Source of the DNA: Streptomyces sp. SID13031
GTDB lineage: Bacteria; Actinomycetota; Actinomycetes; Propionibacteriales; Kribbellaceae
Assembly: GCF_010548305.1 (NCBI RefSeq)
Contig: NZ_JAAGLV010000003.1
Span: 186,001-250,000, forward strand
Direction: 5' to 3'
Length of the DNA stretch: 64,000 nt
Translations under genes and position numbers: made by a program
Shown: positions 1 to 8,159 of the stretch, piece by piece
Numbering within the stretch: the stretch's first letter is position 1
How the letters are laid out: the number at the start of each line of letters is the position of its first letter
The notes under the pieces: generated by a model
Seen by the model: only the letters and a program-made list of their open reading frames with translations
What the model was told of the DNA's origin: nothing
Database searches by the model: none

Positions 1-30
1 AACCAGGCGACAGGCCCGGCCGCAGGGGCG

Positions 31-960
31 GTGCGCCGGGGCCTGTCGCCGTGGTCCCGAAGAGGATCGGACCAGAACCGATCGCCGCGGCATGGCAGGG
101 GTCTGTCGCGGCGGTCTCTGGCCGGCCTGTTGTTCGTGGCCCCGATGCTGGTGCTGTTCGTGGTCTTCCGGTTCGTCCCGGTGGTCGGTGCTTTCCTGCT
201 CTCACTGACCGACTACCGGCTCAACGGCCAGTGGTCGTTCATTGCCGTTGACAACTACTCGCGCCTGCTCGGCGACAAGCTCTTCCACGAGAGCCTGCTC
301 GTCACTCTTACCTACGCGCTGATCTTCGTCCCGCTCACCGTCCTGCTCTCCCTCGGTGCTGCGCTGCTGCTGCACCAGGTGGTCTGGAGCCGCGGCTTCT
401 TCCGGGGCGTCTTCTTCCTGCCGTACGTGACCAGCATCGTGCTCGCGGCCGTGCTCTGGAAGTGGATCTACAATGCCGAGGACGGCCTGCTGAACGGCGC
501 GCTCGGACTGCTGTCCATCGGCCCTTACGACTTCCTCGGCAAGGCCGGGACCGTACTTCCGTCGATCGCGGTGACGTCGGCGTGGAAGGGTTTCGGCTAC
601 TCGATGCTGATCCTGCTGGCCGGCTTGCAGGCGGTGCCGAAGTCGTACCTGGAAGCGGCGATGATCGACGGCGCGGGCCGTTGGCAGCGGTTCCGCTACA
701 TCACGCTTCCGCAGTTGCGGCCGATCTTGTTCTTCGTGCTGGTGATCGAGACGATCGGCGCGTTCCAGGTCTTCGACGCGATGTACGTGATGACGGCCGG
801 CGGTCCGGTCCGGGCCAGCTACTCGCTCGTCTACTTCCTGTACGACTCCGGCTTCAAGTTCTTCGACTTCGGCTACGCGAGCGCGATCGGGCTGGTGCTG
901 TTCCTGATCGTGCTGGTCGTCTCGCTGATCCAGCGCCGGCTGGTCGGGAGGGACGACTGA
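31..960 (+). CDS. Sugar ABC transporter permease (CUT1, MalF/MsmF type)
   Basis: Inner-membrane subunit of a carbohydrate importer. After a basic N-terminus the protein has about six hydrophobic segments and the BPD_transp_1 coupling loop (EAAMIDGAG followed by a conserved LP, about residues 207-230) that contacts the ATPase. Chosen start is a GTG with an AGGGGCG stretch just upstream, but the frame is open to the left edge of the window, so the true start could lie outside. It overlaps the next permease by one base. The matching binding protein is presumably upstream. Substrate cannot be read from sequence. Confidence 0.85.
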   Translation: MRRGLSPWSRRGSDQNRSPRHGRGLSRRSLAGLLFVAPMLVLFVVFRFVPVVGAFLLSLTDYRLNGQWSFIAVDNYSRLLGDKLFHESLLVTLTYALIFVPLTVLLSLGAALLLHQVVWSRGFFRGVFFLPYVTSIVLAAVLWKWIYNAEDGLLNGALGLLSIGPYDFLGKAGTVLPSIAVTSAWKGFGYSMLILLAGLQAVPKSYLEAAMIDGAGRWQRFRYITLPQLRPILFFVLVIETIGAFQVFDAMYVMTAGGPVRASYSLVYFLYDSGFKFFDFGYASAIGLVLFLIVLVVSLIQRRLVGRDD

Positions 961-1769
961 TGCGGCCGGCCCGGCTGACCGTGCCGACCCTGCTGGTCCT
1001 GACCGCGATCGTGACGATCGTGCCGTTCGCCGCGATGGTGCTGGTCGCCTTCGCGCCACCGAGTGGCCAGACGTTCCCCGGCGCGCTCGACCCGAGCCGG
1101 TGGACCTGGCAGAACTTCTCCAACGTGCTGTCCAGCTCGGACATCCCGCGCTGGACGATCAACTCGCTGATCTACTCGCTCGTCTCGGTGTTCTTCGTCC
1201 TGCTGTTCTCCGCGATGGCCGGTTACGCCTTCGCGAAGAAGCGGTTCCCGGGCCGCGAGCTGATCTTCTGGGCCTTCCTGGCGACGCTGATGGTGCCGTT
1301 CCAGGCGACCCTGATCCCGTCGTACATCCTGGTCGCGAAGCTCGGCTGGGTGGACGGCTACTGGGGCCTGATCGTGCCGACGCTGGCGAACTCGCAGGCG
1401 GTCTTCCTGATGCGCCAGTTCATCAGCCAACTCCCGGACGAGCTGTTCGAGGCGGCCGAGATCGACGGCGCCTCGGAGTGGCGGACGTTCACCACGATCG
1501 TGCTGCCGCTGGTCCGGCCGGCCCTGGCGACGCTCGGCATCTTCGTCTTCCTCTGGCACTGGAACGACTTCCTCTGGCCGCTGGTGATCGGCCAGTCGGC
1601 GCAGATGCAGACGCTGACGGTCGGCCTCGCCACCCTGCAGAGCGAGGCGGTCCCGATCAACCAGGTGATGGCCGGCGCGACCATCACCGTCGTCCCGAGT
1701 CTGCTCGTCTTCGGCCTGCTGCAGCGCTACCTGACCGACAGCATCGCGATGACGGGCCTCAAAGCCTGA
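960..1769 (+). CDS. Sugar ABC transporter permease (CUT1, MalG type)
   Basis: Second membrane subunit of the importer, 269 aa. The ATG overlaps the stop of the preceding permease (TGATG), so translation is coupled. Six hydrophobic segments; the coupling loop reads EAAEIDGASEW followed by LPL, with the conserved W-N-D-F-L-W-P stretch after it. The pair is MalF/MalG-like (family knowledge). No ATPase gene is present, as is usual for actinobacterial CUT1 systems that share an MsiK-type ATPase. Its stop is followed within 8 bases by the TA target of a MITE. Confidence 0.88.
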   Translation: MRPARLTVPTLLVLTAIVTIVPFAAMVLVAFAPPSGQTFPGALDPSRWTWQNFSNVLSSSDIPRWTINSLIYSLVSVFFVLLFSAMAGYAFAKKRFPGRELIFWAFLATLMVPFQATLIPSYILVAKLGWVDGYWGLIVPTLANSQAVFLMRQFISQLPDELFEAAEIDGASEWRTFTTIVLPLVRPALATLGIFVFLWHWNDFLWPLVIGQSAQMQTLTVGLATLQSEAVPINQVMAGATITVVPSLLVFGLLQRYLTDSIAMTGLKA

Positions 1770-1778
1770 GAGGCACTA

Positions 1779-2231
1779 GTGTCCTGCGTCTGAAATTCGC
1801 TGCATAAGTGGCTCTTCGGACCTGTCCGTGGGGTGTTTGGTGGGGTGGGTGTGGCGCACGTCGTTCCCGTCCGGGTGGGGCGAGATCTCTTGCAGGGAAG
1901 GCGTTCTGGTGGAAACTAACTTGCACCTGGAGCAAGTTGGTTTCCCCGTAGATCGACCCGGCCACCGGTCAACGCGTACCCGGGGCTCGCATGGTGCGAC
2001 AGCGGGAGTTCGCGAGGTCTGCTGTGCAGCCGTGGGTGATCGCGGTCCGGACCGCCACCACCCACCAACCTCGACTGGTCGCCTGCGGCTGAGCGTGCGT
2101 AGTCGCGCTCCCGAGCAAGAACGGCAAGTTGATGTGTGATGGCAGCGCAGGCCCGCCACCCGACACCTGCGGCCGTAGTACCAGGCCTACAACCATTGAG
2201 ACTTACGCGGCGAACTTCCGACGCAGGACAC
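1779..2231. mobile_element. MITE-like element 1 (453 bp) with 31-bp terminal inverted repeats and TA target duplication
   Basis: Left end 1779-1809 and right end 2201-2231 are inverted repeats, both starting GTGTCCTGCGTC and matching at 27 of 31 positions. TA flanks both sides (1777-1778 and 2232-2233), giving CTAG at each junction, the preferred site of IS630/Tc1-type transposases. The interior has no convincing gene but has a 14-bp hairpin (arms 1911-1924 and 1932-1945, one mismatch). Removing the element leaves two convergent genes with stop codons about 6 bases apart; the LLM gene's TAG is recreated at the junction. A second family member lies at 14798-14898. The transposase source is not in the window. 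Confidence 0.75.
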
Positions 2232-3193
2232 TAGAGGTTGCCGAAGGCCTCGATCGCCTTCAGCGCATCGGCTTGCGACATGCCCGGCGGCTGGATCCGG
2301 AGAATGATGCCGTCGGCACCCAACTCCTCGTAGTGCTGGATCCGCTCGGCACACTCGGCCGGTGAGCCGATCACGCTGCGGTCGGCGATGTCGTCCCAGC
2401 CCTGGGTGTAACGCGAGGCGTCGGCCGACGTGCGCTTCCAGCCGGCGTAGGCGTCGTACAGATCGCGCAGCGGCTCCTCGAGTGCCTTGCGGGCATCCTG
2501 TGAGGTCGGCGCTGCGAACCCTTCCCTGCAAAGGATCACCTCGGCGCCGAGCGTGCCTTCGCCCCTGGGGTACGACCTGTACTCCGCCATCTTGCCCGGA
2601 AGGTCGGAGTCGAGCTCGTTGAACGAGGTGGTCCAGCCGTCGCACATCCGGGCGGTGCGCTCGAGCATCGCGGAGACGCGGCCGCCGTTCCAGAGCCGGG
2701 GCCGCGGGTTCTGCACCGGCTTCGGCGACAGGAAGGCCTCGCTGATACTGGCGAACTTGCCGTCGTAGGTCACCTCGTCCTCGGTCCACAGCCGGGTGAG
2801 GATCTCCAGGCACTCCTCGAACCGCGCGACCCGCTCGGCCTGGGTGACGCCGTACAGGGCGAACTCCTCCGGCCGGTAGCCGAGCACGAAGCCCGCGGTG
2901 AGCCGCCCGCCCGACAGTACGTCGAGATGCGCGAGCGCCTCGGCCAGTACGACGGGCTGGTAGAGCGGGGCGACGATACCCGCGGTGGCGATGCCGATCC
3001 GGTCGGTCTTGGCGGCCAGCCAGGTCAAAGAGGTCAGGATCTCGTGGTATCCAGGTCGGTGGAGGTGCCGTTCACCGAGGACTACCCACTCGAAACCCGC
3101 CTGTTCGGCCAGCCGGGCCTGCTCGACGCCGTCCTCCAGGGACGGCCGATCCGCCTCGTCGCCGTACAGGTTCAGATAGAGGCCCAACCGCAT
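2231..3193 (-). CDS. LLM-class (luciferase-like) flavin/F420-dependent oxidoreductase
   Basis: A 320-aa TIM-barrel oxidoreductase of the bacterial luciferase-like family, opening MRLGLYLNLYGDE and carrying the typical LAEQAGF, GRLTAGFVLGYRPEEF and SPAECAERIQHYEELGAD stretches. Cofactor (FMN or F420) and substrate cannot be decided. I start at the ATG that begins the conserved beta-1 strand; upstream in-frame ATGs would add ten unconserved residues. It is divergent from the enolase-type gene and shares the operator at 3237-3254. Its stop codon coincides with the end of MITE 1. Confidence 0.85.
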   Translation of the reverse strand: MRLGLYLNLYGDEADRPSLEDGVEQARLAEQAGFEWVVLGERHLHRPGYHEILTSLTWLAAKTDRIGIATAGIVAPLYQPVVLAEALAHLDVLSGGRLTAGFVLGYRPEEFALYGVTQAERVARFEECLEILTRLWTEDEVTYDGKFASISEAFLSPKPVQNPRPRLWNGGRVSAMLERTARMCDGWTTSFNELDSDLPGKMAEYRSYPRGEGTLGAEVILCREGFAAPTSQDARKALEEPLRDLYDAYAGWKRTSADASRYTQGWDDIADRSVIGSPAECAERIQHYEELGADGIILRIQPPGMSQADALKAIEAFGNL

Positions 3194-3236
3194 GAGTGCC
3201 GCCTTTCCGTCCATTGACATCAACCGTCCGGGGTAT

Positions 3237-3254
3237 TTACGGTCTTGACCGTAA
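3237..3254. promoter_or_regulatory. Operator palindrome in the divergent promoter, copy 1
   Basis: TTACGGTC-TT-GACCGTAA is a perfect 8-bp inverted repeat around TT, midway between the divergent LLM (minus) and enolase-type (plus) genes. The same core, GGTCTTGACC, recurs at 8024-8041 (15 of 18 positions identical) before the aminotransferase and the regulator gene. Two matching sites at both divergent promoters of one cluster suggest a local regulon, most simply controlled by the regulator at 8160. Confidence 0.65.
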
Positions 3255-3294
3255 GTCCTTTTTTCGTGTGGCGCGACCCCCTAGGAGCAGAATC

Positions 3295-4413
3295 GTGAGT
3301 GTCGCATCGCAGCCCATCGGTTTGCCGGCCGCTATGGCCGCCGGCTCGATCGCGCAGATCCGGACCCGGGTGGTGCGCGCGGCGTACCGGCGGCCGTTCC
3401 GGATCAGCAGCGGCGTGAGCAACGAACTCGTCAGCCTGGTGGTGGAGGTCGAGACGACCGACGGTGTGATCGGCATCGGCGAGACGTCCCCGATGACGGC
3501 GTACACGGGTGAGACGCTGGCCGGCGTCAGGACGGCGATCGAGGAGCACCTCGCCCCGGCGCTGATCGGCCACGACCCGCTCGACCGGGCCGGCGCCCAC
3601 CTGGTGATGGACACCGCGCTGCGCGGCCAGCATGTAGCCAAGTCGGGCCTCGACATCGCCCTGCACGACCTGGCGGGCCTCTTGAGCGGCTGGCCGGTCC
3701 ACGTCCTGCTTGGCGGCAGCATCCGCTCCCGGGTGGAGACTGCCTGGGTCGTAGGGCTCGGCACACTGGACGAGATGGCGGCGGAGGCTGCGGAGTACGC
3801 AGAGCGCGGTTTCCGGCACCTGAAGGTCAAGGGCGGCGAGGACCCTGCGCGCGACCTCGAACTGGTGCGCGCCGTGCTTGCCGCGCTTCCGCCGGGGGCA
3901 GAGCTGAGTCTGGACGCAAACGAGGGATATGACGCCGCTACTGCACTGCCGGTGCTCTCCAAGATGGCCGACGCGGGTCTGGCGCTCGTGGAGCAGCCAC
4001 TGCCGCGCTGGGACCTGGCAGGGCTCGTGCGGCTCCGGGAGCGGCTCGACCTGCGACTGATGGTCGACGAGAGCATGCAGTCGCTGCAGGACGCCATGGA
4101 GATCGTGCGGCGCGGCGCTGCCGACGTACTGAACATCAAGATCCTCAAGGTGGGTGGTCTGCACCGCGCTCTCCAGATCGCACACCTGGCCGAGGCTGCC
4201 GGGCTGGCGGTCAAGGTGGGGTCGATGCCCGAGCTGGGGGTGGCGACACTGGCCGCAGTGCATCTGGCGGCAGCTGTGCCCGGCGCTACAGTCCCGGCTG
4301 ACCTCGTCGGGCCGCTGCTCGTCCGGGAAGAGCCGCTGGCCCCCAAGGCCTTCGCTGACGTCAACGGCTGGGTGGAAGTGCCTACCCGGCCGGGACTGGG
4401 ACACGACCTCTGA
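3295..4413 (+). CDS. Enolase-superfamily enzyme (mandelate racemase/muconate lactonizing or dipeptide-epimerase type)
   Basis: 372 aa with the two-domain enolase fold. Expected acid/base and metal residues are present: K-V-K at about 177-179, metal ligands in LDANEGY (D207), VEQPL (E233) and VDES (D258), and the NIKILKVGG strand. These enzymes abstract the proton alpha to a carboxylate. Racemase/epimerase, cycloisomerase or dehydratase activity is possible; KxK resembles the MLE/dipeptide-epimerase group. GTG start with AGGAG seven bases upstream. Its stop overlaps the next start by one base, so it forms an operon with the DapA-type gene. Confidence 0.85.
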   Translation: MSVASQPIGLPAAMAAGSIAQIRTRVVRAAYRRPFRISSGVSNELVSLVVEVETTDGVIGIGETSPMTAYTGETLAGVRTAIEEHLAPALIGHDPLDRAGAHLVMDTALRGQHVAKSGLDIALHDLAGLLSGWPVHVLLGGSIRSRVETAWVVGLGTLDEMAAEAAEYAERGFRHLKVKGGEDPARDLELVRAVLAALPPGAELSLDANEGYDAATALPVLSKMADAGLALVEQPLPRWDLAGLVRLRERLDLRLMVDESMQSLQDAMEIVRRGAADVLNIKILKVGGLHRALQIAHLAEAAGLAVKVGSMPELGVATLAAVHLAAAVPGATVPADLVGPLLVREEPLAPKAFADVNGWVEVPTRPGLGHDL

Positions 4414-5357
4414 TGCACCCCCTGGTTGATCAACTCCGCGGCACGCTCCTCCCCGCTGTCGTCACACCGATGGACAGCTCGGGCGTCGTCGCGTACGACG
4501 CCCTGGAGGCCTATGCCTCGGCTATTGCGGCTGGGTCCATCGGTGGAGTTGCTGTGTGGGCTCACACCGGCCGGGGGCTCTATCTGAGCGAGGCGGATCG
4601 CGGGAAGGTCATGGCGACCTGGCGGGCCGCTACTAGGGCTCCTCTGGTGGCTGGGGTTGGGATGCCTCGCAGTACTCCTGTCTCGACCTTGCAGGAGGCC
4701 GAGGACGCCACAGTGGCGATGGCTGTCAACGCAGCGGGCTTCGGGGCCGATGCGGTGATGGTCTACCCACTGGCCGCCTACGGCTCCCTCCCTGACGGAG
4801 ATGCCGCCGCCGTGCGGCTGCACCGGCGGGTAGCGGCCGAGAGCGGGCTGCCGCTGGTCGGCTTCTACCTCCACGGCGGCGCCGGCGGCTACCCGTACCC
4901 GCCGTCGCTGATCCAGGAATTGCTGTCGCTCCCGGAGATGCTCGGCGTCAAGACGGCCACCCTGCACGACGCCGTCTCGTGTCAGGACGCGATCTGGGCG
5001 GGGCGTAGTACCGGCAAGCTGTTGATCACCGGCGAGGACCGGATGTACGGCCCGTCGATGATGTGGGGCGCCGACACGGCCCTGGTCGGCATCGCCGCCG
5101 CCCAGGTCGAGCTGTCGGCCGCCGTACTCCGCGCTTGGACCACTGGAGCTCATGCTGAGTTCTTGAGCGCCTCGGAGCGGTTGGACCGCTTCGCCGCGGC
5201 CACCTTCTACGACCCCATCGAGGGCTACATCCAGCGCATGCTCTGGGCCGCCGTCTGGGAAGGCCTACTCCCCGAGGAAGCCGCTCACGACCCCTACGGC
5301 CCTTCGCTGCCGTCGTCCGAACGCGACCTGGTCATCCGTTGCCTGGAAAGCCTCTGA
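4413..5357 (+). CDS. Dihydrodipicolinate synthase/N-acetylneuraminate lyase family aldolase
   Basis: 314-aa class I aldolase-type TIM barrel. The N-terminal GTLLPAVVTPMD and the GVKTATLHD strand, whose lysine should form the Schiff base, are visible; VGFYLHGG gives the tyrosine-bearing strand. The family adds pyruvate to aldehydes or runs retro-aldol and dehydratase reactions on keto-acids. Translationally coupled to the enolase-type gene (TGATG), so the two probably act in sequence on an acid substrate. It is not the housekeeping dapA by context. The last 26 bases overlap the convergent amidohydrolase gene. Confidence 0.8.
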   Translation: MHPLVDQLRGTLLPAVVTPMDSSGVVAYDALEAYASAIAAGSIGGVAVWAHTGRGLYLSEADRGKVMATWRAATRAPLVAGVGMPRSTPVSTLQEAEDATVAMAVNAAGFGADAVMVYPLAAYGSLPDGDAAAVRLHRRVAAESGLPLVGFYLHGGAGGYPYPPSLIQELLSLPEMLGVKTATLHDAVSCQDAIWAGRSTGKLLITGEDRMYGPSMMWGADTALVGIAAAQVELSAAVLRAWTTGAHAEFLSASERLDRFAAATFYDPIEGYIQRMLWAAVWEGLLPEEAAHDPYGPSLPSSERDLVIRCLESL

Positions 5358-6075
5358 ACAACCTGTCCGCATTGCCGGAGAGCACCTGTTCGAGCTCTCC
5401 TTCGGTGAAGCCCGCGTCCCGGATGACCCCGAGCGAGATGCACGGATCGATCAACGTCGAGTCGGTCCCGAACAAGAACTGCGCCATCGGTACGCCGACG
5501 CTGCGGGCGAAGCCGATCCGCCCGGCATCCGTCACCGTGCGGCAGTGCTCGAGATAGATCCGATCGCACTCGACCGCGGCGTGTGCCGCCTCCCGCCAGG
5601 CATCTCCCCCTGCATGCCCAGCGATCACCTTGAGACCGGGCCGCTTCGCCAGCATCGCCGGCAGTAGCGCGACGTCCGTCCCCCAGGTATGCAACAGCAG
5701 CGGCACCCCGACCTCGTCCAGCATGTCGAACGTGTCCGCCATCAACGGCGACCCGATCCCCACTCCTGGATAGGTCGTATGAATCTTGGCCCCGACGAAT
5801 CGTCCCGTGCTCAGACAGTCCCTGAGGTCTTCGGCGCTACGCTCCAGCCGGTTGGCGTTCACCACCGCATAGCCGTGCAGCCTGGGTTGCCCGACCAGTA
5901 CCTCGGCCAGCTTCGCGTTCCCCGCCACCGCGTCGTACACGACCGCCTCGGCCGCCGACACGATCTGCCGCTCGATCCCGTACCGATCCATCAGCTCGAG
6001 ATTGAGCGCGACATTCCCTACGTCCAGGTGAAACGGCCACGGCCCCCAGTGCCCGTGCACATCGATGATCCGCAT
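5332..6075 (-). CDS. Amidohydrolase-2 family metal-dependent hydrolase/decarboxylase
   Basis: 247 aa. The N-terminal IDVHGHWGPWP gives the HxH metal motif, VIAGHAGGDAW the barrel histidine, and FGTDSTLIDP the late aspartate. Family members are lactonases, decarboxylases (ACMSD-like) or hydrolases. Start chosen at the ATG opening the first beta strand. It follows the paralogous amidohydrolase by one base and completes a minus-strand operon aminotransferase-amidohydrolase-amidohydrolase. The substrate is unknown. Confidence 0.8.
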   Translation of the reverse strand: MRIIDVHGHWGPWPFHLDVGNVALNLELMDRYGIERQIVSAAEAVVYDAVAGNAKLAEVLVGQPRLHGYAVVNANRLERSAEDLRDCLSTGRFVGAKIHTTYPGVGIGSPLMADTFDMLDEVGVPLLLHTWGTDVALLPAMLAKRPGLKVIAGHAGGDAWREAAHAAVECDRIYLEHCRTVTDAGRIGFARSVGVPMAQFLFGTDSTLIDPCISLGVIRDAGFTEGELEQVLSGNADRLFRGFPGNG

Positions 6076-6076
6076 C

Positions 6077-6823
6077 TCAGCCGACCAGCTTCTTGATGTT
6101 GCCGCCGGCAATCAATACCCGGTCCTCGGCCCTGATCCGCGCGTACCGCAACCGCAGCGTCTGCGGCGAGACGTCCATGAACGGCGTCCGCGATCCGAAC
6201 ACCAGATGCTCCGCCCCGACCGTGTCGACCACCCGCTCGATCCCGTCCGGACTCGACAACATCCGCGTCGTCGCCCTGAACCCGGCCTCCTGCCTGGCCA
6301 TCAGGAGGAAGTCGCCCAGCAGATAGACGTGCAGATCCAGAAAGACGACCTCGGCGCCCCGGCCCGCCAGCACGTCCCCGAACTTCCGCGGATCCCCGTC
6401 CTGCAACAACACCAGCCTCCGCCGGATGGCCTCGTCGACGACGTGCCGGTAGCCAGGTGTGTCCCCCAACACCCCTTGGGCCCCGGTGAACAATCGCAGA
6501 AACCGAACCCCTTGCTCCACCAGCTCGTCAAGCCGCTCACCGGCGGCCATCGGGTCCCGGAGATCCACCGTTCCCACCGGAATCAACCCGATGGCTGAAG
6601 GCGACGAGCTGGTCGCGGCCAGGGTCTCCGTGTTGCCCGCCTGGTCCGAGAAGAGGGCTCCCCGGGTGGAGATGGCCAAGGCGTTCTGGATCCGATGGTG
6701 AGCCAGGTGAGCCTTGAGGGTTTCCAGGTCGGTGTCGGTGGAGCGGGCCGGCCACGGGCCGAAGAAGACGTCCGCGTCGTACTCGATGTCTTCTTCAGGG
6801 GTTCGGGTCAGCCAGTCAGCCAC
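6077..6823 (-). CDS. Amidohydrolase-2 family protein, HxH-poor paralogue
   Basis: 248 aa. The overall amidohydrolase-2 pattern is visible (GTVDLRDP, FLDLHVYLLGDFLLMA, LVFGSRTPFMDVSP, ending in GGNIKKLVG). The N-terminal HxH motif is replaced by DADVFFGPWP, and the final aspartate region reads SRTPF instead of GTD. Metal binding may therefore be weakened, and the protein may be a partner or non-catalytic homologue of its neighbour. It overlaps the upstream aminotransferase gene by 8 bases and is followed by the second amidohydrolase after one base. Confidence 0.7.
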   Translation of the reverse strand: MADWLTRTPEEDIEYDADVFFGPWPARSTDTDLETLKAHLAHHRIQNALAISTRGALFSDQAGNTETLAATSSSPSAIGLIPVGTVDLRDPMAAGERLDELVEQGVRFLRLFTGAQGVLGDTPGYRHVVDEAIRRRLVLLQDGDPRKFGDVLAGRGAEVVFLDLHVYLLGDFLLMARQEAGFRATTRMLSSPDGIERVVDTVGAEHLVFGSRTPFMDVSPQTLRLRYARIRAEDRVLIAGGNIKKLVG

Positions 6824-7997
6824 CGGCGTGCACCTTCCGGATCGCTCGAGCGATGTCGTCGACGTCGGACTCCGTGTAGGCCTCGTTCCAGGGCAGTACG
6901 ACGAGGGTGCGGTCGATCAGCTGCTCGGCGTTCGGGCACAAGCCCACCGGATACTCCCGGCCTTCGAGTGGATAGCGCGACGTGCCGTAGACAGGACCGC
7001 TGAAGACCGGGTTCGCATACAGCGGCCGATCCAGATAGCCGGCCGACGCGGGCACCCCCTCGGCAGTCAGCCCCTCCGCCCACGGACGGTTGTCGTCGAC
7101 GATCAGCGGGAACAGCCAGAAGGCGTGCCCAACCAGCGACGGCAACGCGACCCCCGCCAACTCCTCTCCCGACCCGAGTGCCGCGATCAACTGCGCGGCT
7201 GCCTCCCGCCGGCGCTTGACCACCTCGGCGACCTTGCCGAGCTGAGCGCGGGCGACCGCGGCCACCAGCTCCGTCATCCGGTAGTTCAGGCCGAGCATGA
7301 GGTGCACCCGGCCGCCCGAGCGATCCCAGCCCTTGTCCATGAAGAGCCGCATCCGCGAAGCCAGGTCCGGATCAGCAGTGATCGCCAGCCCGCCGTCCCC
7401 CGCGGTGATGTGCTTGTACTGCTGCAAGCTGAAGCAAGCGATGTCGCCGAACGTCCCCAGCAACTCACCATCCGTCGTGGCCCCGAGCCACGCCTGGGCG
7501 CAGTCCTCGATCAGCACCAACCCGTGCCGATCGGCGATGGCCCGCAACGCGACCACGTCCGCCGCCGCACCGAACAGATGCACCGCGATGATCGCCCGGG
7601 TCCGCGAGGTGATCGCCGCCTCGACCGCCGCCGGATCCAGGTTCCCCGTCAACGGATCGACATCGGCGAACACCGGTACGCCGTTCTGCGCCAGGATCGG
7701 TGCGACCGTGCCGAAATCGGAGATCGGCGTCGTGATCACCTCGTCGCCCGGGTCGAACCCCACCGCCGCGACCGCGAGGTGCAACGCCGCGGTGCCAGAG
7801 CTGCACGCCACCGCGGTACGCCCGTAGAGCGACTCCATCTCGGCTTCCAGCGCCCGCGCCTCGCCGCCGAAAGTGCTGCACAGCACCGCCGAATCGAGCA
7901 CCCGCAAGACGGCGGCTCGCTCCTCGGCGCCGATGGTCCGCCCGGCCGGTACGAGCACCCCGGGCAACGGCGTACGGCGTACTGGCGCTCCGGACAT
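6816..7997 (-). CDS. DegT/DnrJ/EryC1/StrS-type PLP aminotransferase
   Basis: 393 aa. Fold type I sugar-aminotransferase pattern: CSSGTAALHLA (phosphate-binding loop), VHLFGAAADV, LIEDCAQAWLG (cofactor aspartate) and the PLP lysine in QQYKHITAGDGG (K195). The family transaminates keto-sugars or cyclic ketones with Glu or Gln. First gene of a minus-strand operon with two amidohydrolases. Its promoter region carries operator copy 2 (8024-8041), facing the regulator gene. Confidence 0.87.
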   Translation of the reverse strand: MSGAPVRRTPLPGVLVPAGRTIGAEERAAVLRVLDSAVLCSTFGGEARALEAEMESLYGRTAVACSSGTAALHLAVAAVGFDPGDEVITTPISDFGTVAPILAQNGVPVFADVDPLTGNLDPAAVEAAITSRTRAIIAVHLFGAAADVVALRAIADRHGLVLIEDCAQAWLGATTDGELLGTFGDIACFSLQQYKHITAGDGGLAITADPDLASRMRLFMDKGWDRSGGRVHLMLGLNYRMTELVAAVARAQLGKVAEVVKRRREAAAQLIAALGSGEELAGVALPSLVGHAFWLFPLIVDDNRPWAEGLTAEGVPASAGYLDRPLYANPVFSGPVYGTSRYPLEGREYPVGLCPNAEQLIDRTLVVLPWNEAYTESDVDDIARAIRKVHAGG

Positions 7998-8023
7998 GAG
8001 CGGCTCCCCGAAATCTGCAGCAA

Positions 8024-8041
8024 TTTAGGTCTTGACCGAAA
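8024..8041. promoter_or_regulatory. Operator palindrome, copy 2
   Basis: TTTAGGTCTTGACCGAAA matches the operator at 3237-3254 at 15 of 18 positions and keeps the GGTC-TT-GACC core. It lies between the divergent aminotransferase operon (start 7997) and the regulator gene (start 8160), where one factor could control both and autoregulate. Confidence 0.6.
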
Positions 8042-8159
8042 CCTAGGAGACAGCGTCAGATGGCGTCAAGGGTGCCTCGCAGCGTGCAAGCAGTGCGCTA
8101 TTGTGCCGCTTCGAGGGCCGGAGCAGACTTTTCACGGGTCCATTGAGGAGCGCAGAGCA

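Noticed and set aside
1828..2159. Small genes inside MITE 1 (both strands)
   Set aside because: Overlapping frames without RBS, domain or codon bias; TIR-derived peptides at both ends show they are element sequence.
3214..3239. Promoter TTGACA with TATTTA
   Set aside because: Spacing is only 14 bases, too short for a standard sigma-70-type promoter.
6714..8159. N-terminal extension of the regulator at 8160
   Set aside because: The sequence before 8160 is antisense to the aminotransferase gene and Arg-rich low-quality peptide; the GTG at 8160 has a good RBS and starts a folded domain.
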